NCBI RefSeq assembly: GCF_003610455.1
Contig: NZ_RAQK01000002.1
Location: forward strand, 310,001 to 374,000
Reading direction: 5' to 3'
Origin: Sulfitobacter guttiformis
GTDB taxonomy: Bacteria > Pseudomonadota > Alphaproteobacteria > Rhodobacterales > Rhodobacteraceae
DNA: 64,000 nucleotides
Part shown: positions 1 to 10,330 of the stretch, one piece after another
How the letters are laid out: each line of letters opens with the position of its first letter
Position numbering within the stretch: position 1 is the first letter of the stretch
Notes under the pieces: generated by a model
Databases searched by the model: none
Told to the model about the DNA's origin: nothing
What the model saw: only the letters and a program-made list of their open reading frames with translations
Made by a program: the position numbers and the translations under genes

Positions 1-185
1 TTCAAAAAGAGACCGGCGAAGACCGTTTGTTTATGGAAGTCGGCGATGTGCTTGGCGCCTCCTCCCAGACCCTCGAAGAGGCGTTTCTAACGGCGATCCG
101 CACGCGCATGGCCGAGCAAAAAGGCCGTGCGTTTCTTGCCAATAAGCTCAAAAAGCACCGCGCAGCCGCTGCCCAACCGGAATGA
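1..185 (+). CDS. Unidentified protein, C-terminal end only (5' truncated)
   Basis: About 61 codons are open from the window edge to a TGA at 183-185, in the frame that starts at base 3. The peptide is charged and helical-looking, ending in a Lys/Arg/Ala-rich tail. The stop overlaps the ATG of the next gene (ATGA, 182-185), so the two are almost certainly translated together. I do not recognise the family from this fragment. The ATGA coupling is the main evidence that the frame is real. Confidence 0.6.
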   Translation, partial: QKETGEDRLFMEVGDVLGASSQTLEEAFLTAIRTRMAEQKGRAFLANKLKKHRAAAAQPE

Positions 186-769
186 CTGAACGACTTGAGC
201 AACAAATTGCCTTTCTAAATGAGGCAGATAAGCTCAAGTCGGTCAGCCGCGCGACACGACTGTGTGACGGTTCACGATTCGAGAATACCGCCGAGCACAG
301 CTGGCACCTTACGTTATATGCGCTGGTGCTGTCCGATCAGGCGGGGCCGGACGTAGATATCGGCCATGTGATTAAGATGTTGATCCTGCATGATCTGGTA
401 GAAATCGATGCAGGTGATAACCCGATTTTCGGGACGTTTGACGGCACGGAAGTCGAGGCGCAGGAAAAAGTCGCAGCAGACCGTATATTCGGACTTCTTC
501 CCCGAGACATAGCGGAACGTCTTCGTCCCGTCTGGGAGGAGTTTGAGGCGGCGCAGACACCGTCGGCCCGCTTCGCCAAATCCCTCGACCGGTTTCAGCC
601 ACCGATGCAGAACCTTGCCTCAGGCGGCGGCAGCTGGACAGACTACAACGTGACAGAGCAGATGATCGACGAACGGGTTGGCCGCAAGATCAACATCGGG
701 GCACCGGCACTTTGGACTTTTGCCCGCGCTAAAATCAGAGCCTTCTTCGCGGCACGTCGCAACACATAA
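182..769 (+). CDS. HD-domain phosphohydrolase, YfbR / HDDC2-like
   Basis: 195 aa, the usual length for small cytosolic HD-domain nucleotidases of the YfbR (5'-deoxynucleotidase) type. Metal-binding residues are visible in order: His39 and His42 in the EHSWH segment, His70-Asp71 (the HD pair) followed by Glu74 and Asp79, and a distal Asp136. In the family these hold a divalent metal that removes phosphate from nucleoside monophosphates; the exact substrate here is an inference. The start is translationally coupled to the preceding gene by an ATGA overlap. A 9-bp inverted repeat follows seven bases after the stop. Confidence 0.85.
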   Translation: MTERLEQQIAFLNEADKLKSVSRATRLCDGSRFENTAEHSWHLTLYALVLSDQAGPDVDIGHVIKMLILHDLVEIDAGDNPIFGTFDGTEVEAQEKVAADRIFGLLPRDIAERLRPVWEEFEAAQTPSARFAKSLDRFQPPMQNLASGGGSWTDYNVTEQMIDERVGRKINIGAPALWTFARAKIRAFFAARRNT

Positions 770-775
770 AGAGAT

Positions 776-797
776 ACGGTATACCAATGTATACCGT
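776..797 (+). terminator. Perfect 9-bp inverted repeat between the HD gene and icd
   Basis: ACGGTATAC, a CAAT loop, then GTATACCGT form a perfect hairpin beginning seven bases past the HD gene stop. The following CTTCCCTTG is only weakly U-rich, so this could be a weak intrinsic terminator for the HD gene or a protein-binding operator upstream of icd. The sequence alone does not decide. Confidence 0.5.
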
Positions 798-872
798 CTT
801 CCCTTGTGGCGAGAAATACACTAAAGCTTAGGGAAAGATAGTGTAGAGTGGCCTGTAGCCAAAGGACCCCCC

Positions 873-2087
873 ATGACCAAGATCAAAGTAGAAAACCCTG
901 TTGTCGAGCTTGATGGGGACGAGATGACCCGCATCATGTGGGATTTCATCAAGAAAAAGCTGATCCTTCCTTACCTTGATATTGATTTGAAATATTACGA
1001 TCTGGGTATTCAGGCGCGCGATGACACCGACGACCAGATTACAATTGATTCCGCCGAAGCAATCAAAAAATACGGCGTTGGCATCAAATGCGCGACCATC
1101 ACGCCCGATGAGGCCCGCGTCGAAGAATTCGGGCTCAAGAAAATGTGGCGCTCACCCAATGGCACCATCCGCAATATTCTGGGCGGCGTCATTTTTCGTG
1201 AGCCCATCATTTGCAAAAACGTACCGCGCCTTGTTCCGGGCTGGACCAAACCGATCGTTGTGGGGCGTCATGCCTTTGGCGACCAGTACCGCGCTACAGA
1301 TTTCAAATTTCCCGGTGCAGGTAAGCTCACGATTAAATTCGTCGGCGAAGACGGTACCGAGATCGAGCATGAGGTGTTTGACGCCCCTGATTCCGGTGTG
1401 GTCATGGCGATGTATAACCTCGACAAATCCATTATCGATTTCGCCCGCGCATCTCTGAACTATGGCCTCACCAAAGGCTGGCCTGTCTATCTGAGTACTA
1501 AGAACACAATTCTCAAGCAATATGACGGCCGCTTTCTCGAGCTGTTCCAGCAAATATTCGACGCCGAATTCAAAGACAAATTCGAGGCGGCAGGCATCAC
1601 TTACCAGCATCGACTGATCGATGACATGGTTGCTTGCGCCATGAAGTGGAACGGTGGTTACGTCTGGGCCTGCAAGAACTATGACGGCGATGTACAGTCC
1701 GACACTGTTGCGCAGGGCTTTGGATCGCTTGGGCTGATGACATCAATCCTGATGACGCCCGATGGCAAGACCGTCGAGGCGGAGGCGGCCCATGGCACCG
1801 TGACCCGCCACTACCGCCAGCATCAAGCGGGCGAAGAGACGTCGACGAACTCTATCGCATCGATCTACGCATGGACAGGCGGGCTGAAGCACCGCGGTAA
1901 GCTGGATGGTAATACAGCGCTCATCGACTTTGCCGAAACGCTGGAGAAGGTTGTGGTGGGAACTGTCGAAGCTGGCCATATGACAAAGGATCTCGCACTT
2001 TTGGTCGGACCGGACCAAGGCTGGCTTACCACGATGGGTTTTCTGGAAAAAGTCGATGAAAACCTTAACAAAGCGCTTAAAGGCTAA
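873..2087 (+). CDS. icd: NADP-dependent isocitrate dehydrogenase
   Basis: 404 aa, matching the homodimeric eukaryote-like (subfamily II) isocitrate dehydrogenases, not the E. coli Icd type. It oxidatively decarboxylates isocitrate to 2-oxoglutarate with NADP+ in the TCA cycle (EC 1.1.1.42). Family signatures are present: the N-terminal [12 protein letters not shown] segment, the substrate-loop SPNGTIRN, and the C-terminal [12 protein letters not shown] followed by [11 protein letters not shown]. It has its own promoter region after the inverted repeat at 776-797 and a strong terminator directly downstream. Confidence 0.98.
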   Translation: MTKIKVENPVVELDGDEMTRIMWDFIKKKLILPYLDIDLKYYDLGIQARDDTDDQITIDSAEAIKKYGVGIKCATITPDEARVEEFGLKKMWRSPNGTIRNILGGVIFREPIICKNVPRLVPGWTKPIVVGRHAFGDQYRATDFKFPGAGKLTIKFVGEDGTEIEHEVFDAPDSGVVMAMYNLDKSIIDFARASLNYGLTKGWPVYLSTKNTILKQYDGRFLELFQQIFDAEFKDKFEAAGITYQHRLIDDMVACAMKWNGGYVWACKNYDGDVQSDTVAQGFGSLGLMTSILMTPDGKTVEAEAAHGTVTRHYRQHQAGEETSTNSIASIYAWTGGLKHRGKLDGNTALIDFAETLEKVVVGTVEAGHMTKDLALLVGPDQGWLTTMGFLEKVDENLNKALKG

Positions 2088-2100
2088 AAGAACTACGCAC

Positions 2101-2130
2101 AAAGGGCCGCATGAGAGCGGCCCTTTTTTA
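2101..2130 (+). terminator. Intrinsic terminator after icd
   Basis: GGGCCGC pairs with GCGGCCC across a short ATGAGA loop and is followed by a run of seven T, 14 bases past the icd stop. It reaches the 3' end of the convergent amidotransferase gene, and the upstream A-run suggests it may work in both directions. Confidence 0.9.
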
Positions 2131-2937
2131 TGCGCTTTTGCGTAATTCTGCAGCGTTGGACAGCGCTGGCACAAAGGGCGTGATGGTACATTCGCGCCCT
2201 TCAAACCGGCAAAAGCTGCCCTTTGGTACTTCATTCCATGCGCCCGAAACTGTCTCGAAAGGCTCAGATACCACAGACCAGCCCTGCCATGCCTCGGACC
2301 ATTGATAAAACAGCGAGGGCGCCAGAGCGTCAGAGGCGTAGCGCACCGCATAAAGCACTTCACCGTCAGAGAAAGCCGCCGTACACCGCATCTGGACCTC
2401 TGCACCATAAGCGCGCGACATCTGTTCTAGTAGAGATACCGCCTGCCCCATCGCCGCCTTGGGGTTATGATCAAGACCCAGACCGCAAGCCAGTAAGAAC
2501 AACACCTCGCTGTCCGTGGCACCGTACCGGAACTGGTACATATCGTCAGAAATTAACTGTTCCGCATGGCGGCGGAACGCTTCGAAACCGCCCACCTGAC
2601 CGTTGTGCATAAACGACCAGCGTCCCTGCACAAAAGGATGGCAATTGTTACGGCTGGTGGCCGTGCCGGTGGAGGCGCGCACATGCGCCAAAAACAGTTT
2701 CGAGCGGACCTGCCGTGCGATGCTGCGCAAATTCTGGTCTGACCATGCCGGGTACACATCGCGGTATAGGCCCGGCTCTGCGCAATGATCGTACCATGCC
2801 ACACCAAAGCCGTCGGCGTTGATAGATGTCTTACACTTTGACGCTTCGCGAGACTGATGGATTAGTGAGTGCGCAGGCGCGCTGAGGATTTCTGAAATAA
2901 AGAGCGGCTTACCCAGCCACGCAGCCCAACGGCACAT
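2128..2937 (-). CDS. Class II glutamine amidotransferase (YafJ/EgtC-like)
   Basis: 269 aa. After removal of Met1 the protein starts with Cys2 (MCRWAAWLG), the N-terminal nucleophile of Ntn-type glutaminases, and continues with the family pattern AHVRASTGT and CHPFVQGRWSFMHNGQV near residues 90-120. It probably releases ammonia from glutamine or a related gamma-glutamyl compound in the cytosol. There is no fused synthase domain, so the acceptor is unknown. The stop falls inside the icd terminator. A DUF6356 gene sits immediately upstream with no gap, implying an operon. Confidence 0.9.
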   Translation of the reverse strand: MCRWAAWLGKPLFISEILSAPAHSLIHQSREASKCKTSINADGFGVAWYDHCAEPGLYRDVYPAWSDQNLRSIARQVRSKLFLAHVRASTGTATSRNNCHPFVQGRWSFMHNGQVGGFEAFRRHAEQLISDDMYQFRYGATDSEVLFLLACGLGLDHNPKAAMGQAVSLLEQMSRAYGAEVQMRCTAAFSDGEVLYAVRYASDALAPSLFYQWSEAWQGWSVVSEPFETVSGAWNEVPKGSFCRFEGRECTITPFVPALSNAAELRKSA

Positions 2938-3144
2938 TCACGCACCACGATTGTGGGTTTTGGCATACAGCTCTGCGATAATCTTGCTCGCGGTTTTCTC
3001 GAAAAGACACGGAACAAACGCATGAACCAGCGCGGCACCACCGGCCAGAAACAATTTCCCCGAAAATTTTCCGGCAAAGGCCATATGCTCGAAAAATGTC
3101 TCGTCTACTTTTGCGGGATGGTCGAGGAAGATGCGATTGATCAT
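2938..3144 (-). CDS. DUF6356 family small protein
   Basis: 68 aa, ending directly against the start of the amidotransferase gene. It matches the short family of about 70 residues found in many Rhodobacteraceae (pattern FLDHPAKVDETFFEHMAFAGKF near the N terminus, then a hydrophobic segment around residues 25-45). The function of the family is not known. It may be membrane-associated through the central hydrophobic stretch. The start is MINRIF, since longer versions lie in other frames. Confidence 0.8.
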   Translation of the reverse strand: MINRIFLDHPAKVDETFFEHMAFAGKFSGKLFLAGGAALVHAFVPCLFEKTASKIIAELYAKTHNRGA

Positions 3145-3257
3145 GTCTGTTCCTTTTTGCTCTATTCCAGCAAACTACCCAAAGCACGGTGAAAATCCCT
3201 CACAAAGATTGGCGCATTCGGCTTGCTTATGGGATATTCTCCCGTAATAATGAAGAT

Positions 3258-3716
3258 ATGGGAGATATTGATACAATAGACCGCAAAATACTGAACGCAT
3301 TGCAGCGCGATGCAGCGCAGTCGCTTGATGCGCTGGGTGAACAGGTTGGCTTGTCGCGCAACGCTTGCTGGCGCCGGATCCGTGCATTGGAGCAGGCAGG
3401 CATTATCACCGGACGCATCGCTACAGTGAACGCGGCCAAACTGGGTCTTGGGCTCACGGTTTTTATGCAGATCCGTACCAATGCGCATGCCCCCGACTGG
3501 ATGCACAAATTTTCCGCCGCCACACGGGCCATGCCTGAAATACAGGGTGTCTACCGCATGAGCGGGGATCTGGATTACTTGATCCGCGCCCGAGTCGCGG
3601 ATATGGCGGGCTATGACCAGCTTTACCAGCGTCTCATTGCGCGGGTGCCGCTCTCGGACGTTTCTGCAAGTTTTGTGATGGAAGAAATCAAGGAAACATC
3701 CGAGCTAAACCTGTGA
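3258..3716 (+). CDS. Lrp/AsnC-family transcriptional regulator
   Basis: 152 aa when started at the ATG at 3258, which gives the usual Lrp N terminus (GDIDTIDRKILNAL). An upstream in-frame extension lacks family similarity. The first 60 residues form a winged helix-turn-helix (LDALGEQVGLSRNACWRRIRALEQAGII); the rest is the AsnC ligand-binding/oligomerisation domain, ending DVSASFVMEEIKETSELNL. Such proteins sense amino acids or related metabolites. The SMR exporter gene starts 12 bases downstream, so that exporter is a candidate target in the same transcript. Confidence 0.92.
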   Translation: MGDIDTIDRKILNALQRDAAQSLDALGEQVGLSRNACWRRIRALEQAGIITGRIATVNAAKLGLGLTVFMQIRTNAHAPDWMHKFSAATRAMPEIQGVYRMSGDLDYLIRARVADMAGYDQLYQRLIARVPLSDVSASFVMEEIKETSELNL

Positions 3717-3728
3717 AAGGCCGTCCCC

Positions 3729-4061
3729 ATGCCCGTCTACTTTATCCTCGCCCTCGCCGTAGTGTTTGAAACCATCGGTACGACTGCGCTCAAAGCCAGC
3801 GAGCAATTCAGCCGCTTGGGGCCTTCGGTTATCGTCGTTTTGGCATACGGCGTATCGTTTTACCTGCTCTCGATTACACTCAAAACCATTCCCGTGGGTG
3901 TGGTGTATGCCCTGTGGAGCGGTCTCGGTATTATTTCGATCGCGACCATCGGTTGGCTCGTGTTCGGTCAAACGCTGGATCTGGCGGCAATTGTAGGGAT
4001 GGCAATGATTATCGGAGGTATTGCGGTGATCCACCTATTTTCGACGACATCCCCCCACTAA
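3729..4061 (+). CDS. SMR-family multidrug exporter (EmrE/QacE-like)
   Basis: 110 aa with four predicted transmembrane helices, the standard SMR size. Glu14 in the first helix (VVFETIGTTALK) matches the essential proton/drug-coupling glutamate of EmrE. Further conserved parts are PSVIVVLAYGVSFYLLS, the ALWSGLGI motif of helix 3 and a C-terminal STTSPH resembling the EmrE tail. It should act as an inner-membrane dimer exchanging protons for cationic amphiphiles. It follows the Lrp-type regulator by 12 bases, which suggests co-transcription. Confidence 0.92.
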   Translation: MPVYFILALAVVFETIGTTALKASEQFSRLGPSVIVVLAYGVSFYLLSITLKTIPVGVVYALWSGLGIISIATIGWLVFGQTLDLAAIVGMAMIIGGIAVIHLFSTTSPH

Positions 4062-4090
4062 GCGGGCAAAAATCCCCCATAAGATGCTGT

Positions 4091-4113
4091 CCGCACCTCC
4101 TGCGGGGTTTTTC
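4091..4113 (+). terminator. Probable intrinsic terminator after the SMR gene
   Basis: CCGCA pairs with TGCGG over a CCTCC loop, followed by GG and five T. The stem is short but GC-rich, and it lies 30 bases past the exporter stop and before typA. Confidence 0.55.
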
Positions 4114-4175
4114 ACTGGCCTTTGCTGCGGATGCACGGTAGAGGCCGCTCAACTCCCTGAGATAAGGCATTCGAC

Positions 4176-5993
4176 ATGGATCTGCGGAACATCGCAATTA
4201 TTGCACACGTTGACCACGGCAAGACGACGCTGGTGGACGAACTTCTAAAACAAGCGGGAACATACCGCGAAAACCAGGCGACGACCGAGCGCGCCATGGA
4301 CAGCAACGATCTAGAACGCGAACGCGGCATCACGATCTTTGCGAAACCAACTTCCGTTGTGTGGAACAACACACGCATCAACATCGTGGACACACCCGGC
4401 CACGCTGATTTCGGCGGCGAAGTCGAGCGTATCCTGTCGATGGTGGACGGTGTTGTGCTGCTGGTGGATGCGGCCGAAGGCCCGATGCCACAAACCAAAT
4501 TCGTAACGTCGAAAGCGTTGAAACTGGGCCTGCGACCGATTGTTGTGATCAACAAAGTCGACAAATCCGACGGTGAGCCTGATCGCGCGCTGGACGAGTG
4601 TTTCGATCTGTTTGCAAACCTTGACGCCACCGATGACCAGCTTGATTTCCCAACCATGTACGCCTCTGGCCGTGCTGGCTGGGCAGACATGGAGCTTGAC
4701 GGTCCACGCAAAGACCTCAGCGCGCTGTTCGAACTGATCCTTTCCCACGTCCCTGCGCCCGCGCAGATTGCCGACCGTGAAAAGCCATTCACAATGCTGG
4801 CGACGACATTGGGCGGTGATCCGTTCCTGGGTCGCTTGCTGACAGGCCGTGTTGAATCCGGCACGCTCAAGGCAGGTCAAACGATCAAATCCATGTCGCG
4901 TGACGGCAAGCTGATTGAAAACTTCCGCTGCACCAAAATCCTCGCTTTCCGCGGGTTGGAGCAGACAGCAATCGAAACAGCAGAAGCCGGCGATATCGTT
5001 TCCATCGCTGGCATGACCAAAGCGACTGTGGCAGATACCTTGGCTGATCCATCAGTAAGCGAGGCCATCCCAGCACAGCCGATCGATCCGCCAACGATCA
5101 CTGTGACTTTCGGCATCAACGACAGCCCGCTCGCAGGCCGTGATGGCAAAAAAGTACAGTCCCGCGTCATCCGTGACCGCCTGCATAAAGAAGCCGAATC
5201 CAACGTTGCAATCAAAATCTCCGACACACCTGGTGGCGAAGCGTTTGAAGTTGCAGGTCGGGGTGAATTGCAAATGGGGGTTCTGATCGAGAACATGCGC
5301 CGCGAGGGTTTTGAGCTTTCAATCTCCCGCCCACAGGTTCTGTTTCAGGAAATCGATGGCGTGCGCCATGAGCCAATCGAAGAAGCCACAATCGATGTGG
5401 ATGACGAGTATTCCGGCGCCGTAATCGAAAAGCTGACCGGCGTTCGCAAGGGTGAGCTGGTCGAGATGCGCCCTGCCGGTGCCGGTAAAACCCGCATCAT
5501 CGCGCATGTCCCATCGCGTGGCCTGATTGGCTACCATGGTGAATTCCTGACAGATACACGCGGCACAGGTGTTCTAAACCGTGTGTTCCACTCTTGGGCG
5601 CCGCATAAAGGGCCAATTCCAGGTCGTCGCGCAGGTGTGCTGATCTCGATGGAGAACGGTACAGCAGTATCCTACGCTCTGTGGAAACTCGAAGACCGTG
5701 GCCGCTTCTTTATCGGGGCGCAAACGGACGTGTATACAGGTATGGTCATCGGCGAGCACAGCCGTGAAAACGATCTGGAAGTTAATCCGCTTAAGGGTAA
5801 ACAACTTACCAACGTTCGGGCCTCCGGTACGGATGAAGCGGTGCGTCTGACCACACCGATCACCATGAGCCTTGAAGAAGCGATTGCCTATATTGATGAC
5901 GATGAGCTGGTGGAAGTCACACCGAACGCGATCCGACTGCGCAAACGCCATCTTGACCCACATGAACGCAAGCGGATGTCAAAATCCAAGTAA
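4176..5993 (+). CDS. typA: Translational GTPase TypA/BipA
   Basis: 605 aa, full length for TypA/BipA, a ribosome-associated GTPase needed for 50S assembly and growth under stress. G-motifs are at the N terminus: AHVDHGKTTL (residues 10-19), DTPGHADFGGEVER, and NKVDKSD. The C-terminal half contains the EF-G-like domains and the BipA-specific end (SLEEAIAYIDDDELVEVTP, then IRLRKRHLDPHERKR). It is a single-gene unit with its own downstream terminator. Confidence 0.98.
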   Translation: MDLRNIAIIAHVDHGKTTLVDELLKQAGTYRENQATTERAMDSNDLERERGITIFAKPTSVVWNNTRINIVDTPGHADFGGEVERILSMVDGVVLLVDAAEGPMPQTKFVTSKALKLGLRPIVVINKVDKSDGEPDRALDECFDLFANLDATDDQLDFPTMYASGRAGWADMELDGPRKDLSALFELILSHVPAPAQIADREKPFTMLATTLGGDPFLGRLLTGRVESGTLKAGQTIKSMSRDGKLIENFRCTKILAFRGLEQTAIETAEAGDIVSIAGMTKATVADTLADPSVSEAIPAQPIDPPTITVTFGINDSPLAGRDGKKVQSRVIRDRLHKEAESNVAIKISDTPGGEAFEVAGRGELQMGVLIENMRREGFELSISRPQVLFQEIDGVRHEPIEEATIDVDDEYSGAVIEKLTGVRKGELVEMRPAGAGKTRIIAHVPSRGLIGYHGEFLTDTRGTGVLNRVFHSWAPHKGPIPGRRAGVLISMENGTAVSYALWKLEDRGRFFIGAQTDVYTGMVIGEHSRENDLEVNPLKGKQLTNVRASGTDEAVRLTTPITMSLEEAIAYIDDDELVEVTPNAIRLRKRHLDPHERKRMSKSK

Positions 5994-6000
5994 TTTAAAA

Positions 6001-6030
6001 AAGGGCGCTCCTGATTGGAGCGCCCTCTTT
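6001..6030 (+). terminator. Intrinsic terminator after typA
   Basis: AAGGGCGCTC and GAGCGCCCT pair across CTGATTG and are followed by CTTT. It begins seven bases past the typA stop. The flanking A and T runs suggest it can also stop transcription arriving from the minus-strand side. Confidence 0.88.
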
Positions 6031-6093
6031 GTATCTTCAGTCAGGTGCGGCGCTGCCGCATGATGTCATTGGAACGAAACGCTTACGAAGCGT

Positions 6094-6381
6094 TTATTCG
6101 GTTGTCTCGATGATCATTAATTCCCGCTCGGATGCGCCTTTTGCGAATTCGAGTGCGGCTTGATATGCGGGAGAATGATAGCAACGCTCTGCCGTTTCGA
6201 CATCTGCAAAGCGCGCAACAACATTGCGCGGACGCTCCTTGCCTTCAAGCTGAACAAACCGGCCACCGCGGGCAATGAATGTCCCACCGTGATCTGCAAT
6301 GGCAACCGTCGCGCCTGCTGCGTATTTTTTATAGGCTTCTTCGTCGGTTACTGTGACATGAGCGATCCAAAGTGCTGGCAT
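6094..6381 (-). CDS. DUF1330 domain protein (ferredoxin-like dimeric alpha-beta barrel fold)
   Basis: 95 aa. The sequence has the DUF1330 layout: a first strand ALWIAHVTVTD, a helix with EAYKKYAAGATVAI, the GGTFIARGG turn, a strand NVVARFADVETAERCYHSPAYQAAL, and the end ERELMIIE. Members are small cytosolic proteins of unknown substrate with an ABM-like fold. The gene follows alaS by five bases on the same strand and is probably co-transcribed. Confidence 0.9.
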   Translation of the reverse strand: MPALWIAHVTVTDEEAYKKYAAGATVAIADHGGTFIARGGRFVQLEGKERPRNVVARFADVETAERCYHSPAYQAALEFAKGASERELMIIETTE

Positions 6382-6386
6382 TCCAT

Positions 6387-9041
6387 TTATCCTTTCAAGA
6401 TATTTTCAGCGGCCGCAATCGCCGCCTCAGCGTTCTGGGCCGACGCACCGCCACCCTGAGCCATATCAGGACGACCGCCACCGCCTTTGCCACCAAGCTC
6501 CGAGACCGCCGCCCGCAAAATATCGACAGCAGAAATCCTGTCCGTCAAATCTTTTGTAACACCTGCCGCAACCGCAGCTTTGTCGCCGGTATCCGCAATA
6601 AGCAAGACCACACCCGATCCTAGACGCGCCTTATGCTCGTCCATCAACGCAGGAAGGTCCTTGCCCGTTACCCCGCTTAAGGTCTGTGCATGGAAGCTTA
6701 TGCCATTCACCTCGCGCGCAACCGGAGCACTTGTGCCACCTGACATCGCAAGTTCGCGGCGAAGCTGGGCAACCTCGTTTGCTAATGCGCGGCGTTCGTC
6801 CATCAGTGCACGGACGCGGGCCGGGACCGCAGATGCCGGACTTTTGAGCTCCAGCGCTGCCTGCGCTAGCAGACTGTCCTGCGCGCGAAGATGCGCAATC
6901 GCTGCCTCGCCGGTCAAGGCCTCGATCCGCCGTACACCTGCACTGCTGGCGCTGTCACCAAGCAATACAAAGGCTCCGATATCGCCCGTGCGCGCTACGT
7001 GCGTGCCTCCGCATAGTTCAAGAGAGTATGTATTGCGATCAGCACCCTTACCGGAGGCGTCCTGACGCCCCATTGACACAACGCGTACTTCGTCACCGTA
7101 TTTTTCGCCAAAGAGCGCCTGAGCGCCCAAGGCCCGTGCATCATCGGGTGTCATGATCCGTGTTTCGACAGCAGTATTCTGGCGTATATATGTATTCACC
7201 TCTGCCTCAATAGTCAGAATATCCTCTGCACTGATCGTTTCACTATGGCTGAAATCAAAGCGCAGACGGTCGTCCGCGTTCAAAGACCCGCGTTGCGCTA
7301 CATGATCACCCAACGCGTGGCGCAAGGCTTCGTGGAGCAAATGCGTGGCAGAATGATTGGCGCGGATAGCGGTACGGCGGCCGTGATCCACCTCAAGAAC
7401 AGCAGACTGTCCGTTTGAAATGCTTCCTTTTTCGACCTTTGCGAAATGGATGAAAACACCAGCGGCCTTACGCGTGTCAGTGATGCGTGCGGTGCCGGTA
7501 TCTGTACGGATAATTCCGGTATCACCCAACTGCCCACCGCTTTCAGCATAGAATGGCGTCTGGTTCAGGGCGATTTGTACCTCGCCGCCTTCGCTCACGT
7601 TAACTACGCCGCTACCGTCCTGGACCAGAGCGGCAATTTTGCCCTCTGCCGTCTCGGTATCGTAGCCGAGAAATTCTGTCACGCCGGCCTTATCTGCTAC
7701 ATCGAACCAGATAGTTGCGTCCGCGGCTTCGCCGGAGCCCGACCATGCCGCACGCGCTTTGGCTTTTTGCTCCGCCATGGCAGAGGTAAATCCGTCGGTG
7801 TCGACAGTGCGGCCCTTTTCACGCAGAGCATCCTGCGTCAAATCAAGGGGAAATCCAAATGTATCATAGAGTTTGAATGCCGTAGCACCTGCCAACTCGC
7901 CGCCCTCGGGCAACATGACCAACTCTTCATCAAGCAGCTTTAGACCGCGGTCGAGGGTCTGCCGAAAGCGTGTCTCCTCCTGCAGCAATGTCTGCTGGAT
8001 CATGCTCTGCGCCTGCCCCAGTTCAGGGTAGGCTTGTCCCATCTGCGCCACCAATGCGGGCACCAGCCGGTGCATCAATGGATCCTTCGCGCCCAGCAAA
8101 TGGGCATGGCGCATAGCGCGGCGCATGATCCGGCGAAGCACATAGCCACGCCCGTCATTACTTGGCATGACGCCATCGGCCATCAAAAACGATGTAGAGC
8201 GAAGATGATCGGCAATCACGCGGTGATGGGTCTTGCCCGGCCCGTCCGGGTCGCTGCTTGTTGCGTTTGCAGAAGCCTCGATCAGGCTACGCATCAGATC
8301 AGTCGAGTAGTTGTCATTCGTTCCCTGCAAAAGGGCTGCAACACGCTCGATCCCCATACCGGTGTCGATAGACTTATTCGGTAGGTCGCGGCGGGTGCCA
8401 TCCTCGAACTGCTCGTATTGCATGAATACGAGGTTCCAGATCTCTACAAAGCGGTCGCCATCCTCTTCAGGTGAACCTGGAGGTCCACCCCAGATGTGAT
8501 CGCCGTGGTCATAGAAGATTTCGGTACAAGGCCCGCATGGACCCGTCGGACCAGCGGACCAGAAGTTGTCATCTGTCGCAATGCGGATGATCCGGTCATC
8601 GCTGAGGCCTGCGTGCTTTTTCCAGATCGCCACCGCTTCGTCATCCGTATGATAGACAGTTACGATGAGGCGCGAGGCATCGATACCGAATACTTTTGTC
8701 AGCAGGTCCCACGCCATCGGAATTGCATCTTCTTTGAAATAATCACCGAAACTGAAATTGCCCAGCATTTCGAAGAAAGTGTGGTGACGTGCAGTATAGC
8801 CCACATTGTCCAGATCGTTATGCTTGCCCCCCGCCCGCACACATTTTTGCGCAGTCGTTGCGCGTGTGTAATCGCGCGTCTCGACGCCGGTGAAAAGGTT
8901 TTTGAACTGCACCATGCCCGCAGCAGTGAACATCAGCGTTGGGTCATTGCGCGGCACCAGCGGGCTGGACGGAACAACCGTGTGACCCTTATCGCCGAAA
9001 TAGGTCAGAAAATTTGAGCGAATTTCGTTAAGCGTTTGCAT
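6387..9041 (-). CDS. alaS: Alanyl-tRNA synthetase
   Basis: 884 aa from the start [20 protein letters not shown]. An in-frame extension to 9134 adds 31 residues with no family similarity. It charges tRNA-Ala with alanine. The aminoacylation domain occupies about residues 1-450; the editing domain has the metal site [12 protein letters not shown] with a later [11 protein letters not shown]; a C-terminal C-Ala/DHHA1-like region ends in a glycine-rich stretch ([16 protein letters not shown]). The DUF1330 gene is immediately downstream. Confidence 0.97.
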   Translation of the reverse strand: MQTLNEIRSNFLTYFGDKGHTVVPSSPLVPRNDPTLMFTAAGMVQFKNLFTGVETRDYTRATTAQKCVRAGGKHNDLDNVGYTARHHTFFEMLGNFSFGDYFKEDAIPMAWDLLTKVFGIDASRLIVTVYHTDDEAVAIWKKHAGLSDDRIIRIATDDNFWSAGPTGPCGPCTEIFYDHGDHIWGGPPGSPEEDGDRFVEIWNLVFMQYEQFEDGTRRDLPNKSIDTGMGIERVAALLQGTNDNYSTDLMRSLIEASANATSSDPDGPGKTHHRVIADHLRSTSFLMADGVMPSNDGRGYVLRRIMRRAMRHAHLLGAKDPLMHRLVPALVAQMGQAYPELGQAQSMIQQTLLQEETRFRQTLDRGLKLLDEELVMLPEGGELAGATAFKLYDTFGFPLDLTQDALREKGRTVDTDGFTSAMAEQKAKARAAWSGSGEAADATIWFDVADKAGVTEFLGYDTETAEGKIAALVQDGSGVVNVSEGGEVQIALNQTPFYAESGGQLGDTGIIRTDTGTARITDTRKAAGVFIHFAKVEKGSISNGQSAVLEVDHGRRTAIRANHSATHLLHEALRHALGDHVAQRGSLNADDRLRFDFSHSETISAEDILTIEAEVNTYIRQNTAVETRIMTPDDARALGAQALFGEKYGDEVRVVSMGRQDASGKGADRNTYSLELCGGTHVARTGDIGAFVLLGDSASSAGVRRIEALTGEAAIAHLRAQDSLLAQAALELKSPASAVPARVRALMDERRALANEVAQLRRELAMSGGTSAPVAREVNGISFHAQTLSGVTGKDLPALMDEHKARLGSGVVLLIADTGDKAAVAAGVTKDLTDRISAVDILRAAVSELGGKGGGGRPDMAQGGGASAQNAEAAIAAAENILKG

Positions 9042-9119
9042 GATGTCCGTCCTTTGGGCACGCGGAATTATCCCTGTGAGATAGCGGGGGCATCGTGGGC
9101 TGTCCACAGGCAGGGAATG

Positions 9120-9158
9120 AAAAAAAGGGAGCACGCCCTGTGGTGTGCACCCTTTTCC
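9120..9158 (-). terminator. Intrinsic terminator after recA
   Basis: Read on the minus strand, GGGTGCAC pairs with GTGCTCCC (one mismatch) and is followed by six T. It lies about 40 bases past the recA stop and before alaS. Confidence 0.75.
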
Positions 9159-9193
9159 CGATAGATCTTGCCAAGAATACCTAGATGACTTGC

Positions 9194-10264
9194 TTAGTCA
9201 TCTAGAATGTTGGGCTCATCGTCACTATCTGAGCCGTTGAAATCCAGACCATGGGAGGCGCGGATTTTATCTTCGATGTCGTTCGCCATTGCAGGATTTT
9301 CACGCAGATAGGTCTTTGCGTTAATCCGGCCCTGACCGATCCGCTCATCCCCGTAGGAGTACCAGCTGCCAGATTTATCGACGATCCCAGCCTGCACCCC
9401 CATATCAAGAAGCTCACCCATTTTCGAGATACCTTCGCCGTACATGATCTCGAATTCGACCTGCTTGAATGGAGGAGCCACCTTGTTTTTGACGACCTTG
9501 ACCTTCGTCTGGTTGCCGACCACTTCGTCACGATCCTTGATTGAACCGATGCGGCGGATATCGAGGCGCACAGAGGAATAAAACTTTAGCGCATTCCCGC
9601 CTGTCGTCGTCTCGGGCGAGCCAAACATAACGCCGATCTTCATACGGATCTGGTTGATGAAAATCACCATGCAGTTCGATTTCGAGATCGAGCTGGTGAG
9701 CTTGCGCATTGCCTTGCTCATCAGGCGCGCCTGAACACCAACCGAGCTGTCGCCCATCTCGCCCTCGAGTTCGGATTTGGGCGTTAATGCCGCGACCGAA
9801 TCCACGATGACCATGTTCACAGCGCCGGAACGCACCAGTGTATCAACAATCTCGAGTGCCTGTTCGCCGGTATCGGGCTGGGAAATCAGCAGCTCATCGA
9901 TATCAACGCCCAGCTTTTTGGCATATTGTGGATCAAGCGCATGCTCGGCATCGACAAAGGCACAAACACCGCCTGCCTTCTGCTGTTCGGCCACACAATG
10001 CAGCGTAAGTGTGGTTTTACCCGATGATTCCGGGCCGTAGATCTCGATGATCCGTCCCATGGGCAATCCGCCAATGCCCAAAGCAATATCAAGTCCGAGC
10101 GAGCCGGTCGACGAGGCGGTAATATCCTGAACCGCACCCTCCGCGCCCAGCTTCATAATCGAGCCTTTGCCGAACTGCCGTTCGATCTGCGCCAGCGCGC
10201 TGTCGAGCGCCTTTTGCTTGTCTGCCGTTTTCTTGTCCATGTTCAAAAGATCTGCCGTTGCCAT
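9194..10264 (-). CDS. recA: Recombinase RecA
   Basis: 356 aa from ATG 10264 ([21 protein letters not shown]); the longer in-frame start at 10306 adds unrelated residues. RecA forms filaments on single-stranded DNA, drives strand exchange and triggers LexA self-cleavage. Visible signatures are Walker [11 protein letters not shown], the [14 protein letters not shown] segment, and the acidic C-terminal tail ending [10 protein letters not shown]. An SOS operator lies 67-81 bases upstream (10331-10345), so LexA control is expected. Confidence 0.98.
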   Translation of the reverse strand: MATADLLNMDKKTADKQKALDSALAQIERQFGKGSIMKLGAEGAVQDITASSTGSLGLDIALGIGGLPMGRIIEIYGPESSGKTTLTLHCVAEQQKAGGVCAFVDAEHALDPQYAKKLGVDIDELLISQPDTGEQALEIVDTLVRSGAVNMVIVDSVAALTPKSELEGEMGDSSVGVQARLMSKAMRKLTSSISKSNCMVIFINQIRMKIGVMFGSPETTTGGNALKFYSSVRLDIRRIGSIKDRDEVVGNQTKVKVVKNKVAPPFKQVEFEIMYGEGISKMGELLDMGVQAGIVDKSGSWYSYGDERIGQGRINAKTYLRENPAMANDIEDKIRASHGLDFNGSDSDDEPNILDD

Positions 10265-10330
10265 TTGGGTTCGTCCCTTACTGTCACAGGGTGAAGGTGA
10301 CGGCAATCGCCACCGGCACCGGAGTTTTAT

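Noticed and set aside
1743..2408. 221-codon minus-strand frame over the icd 3' end
   Set aside because: It runs through the icd terminator and through the amidotransferase in another frame.
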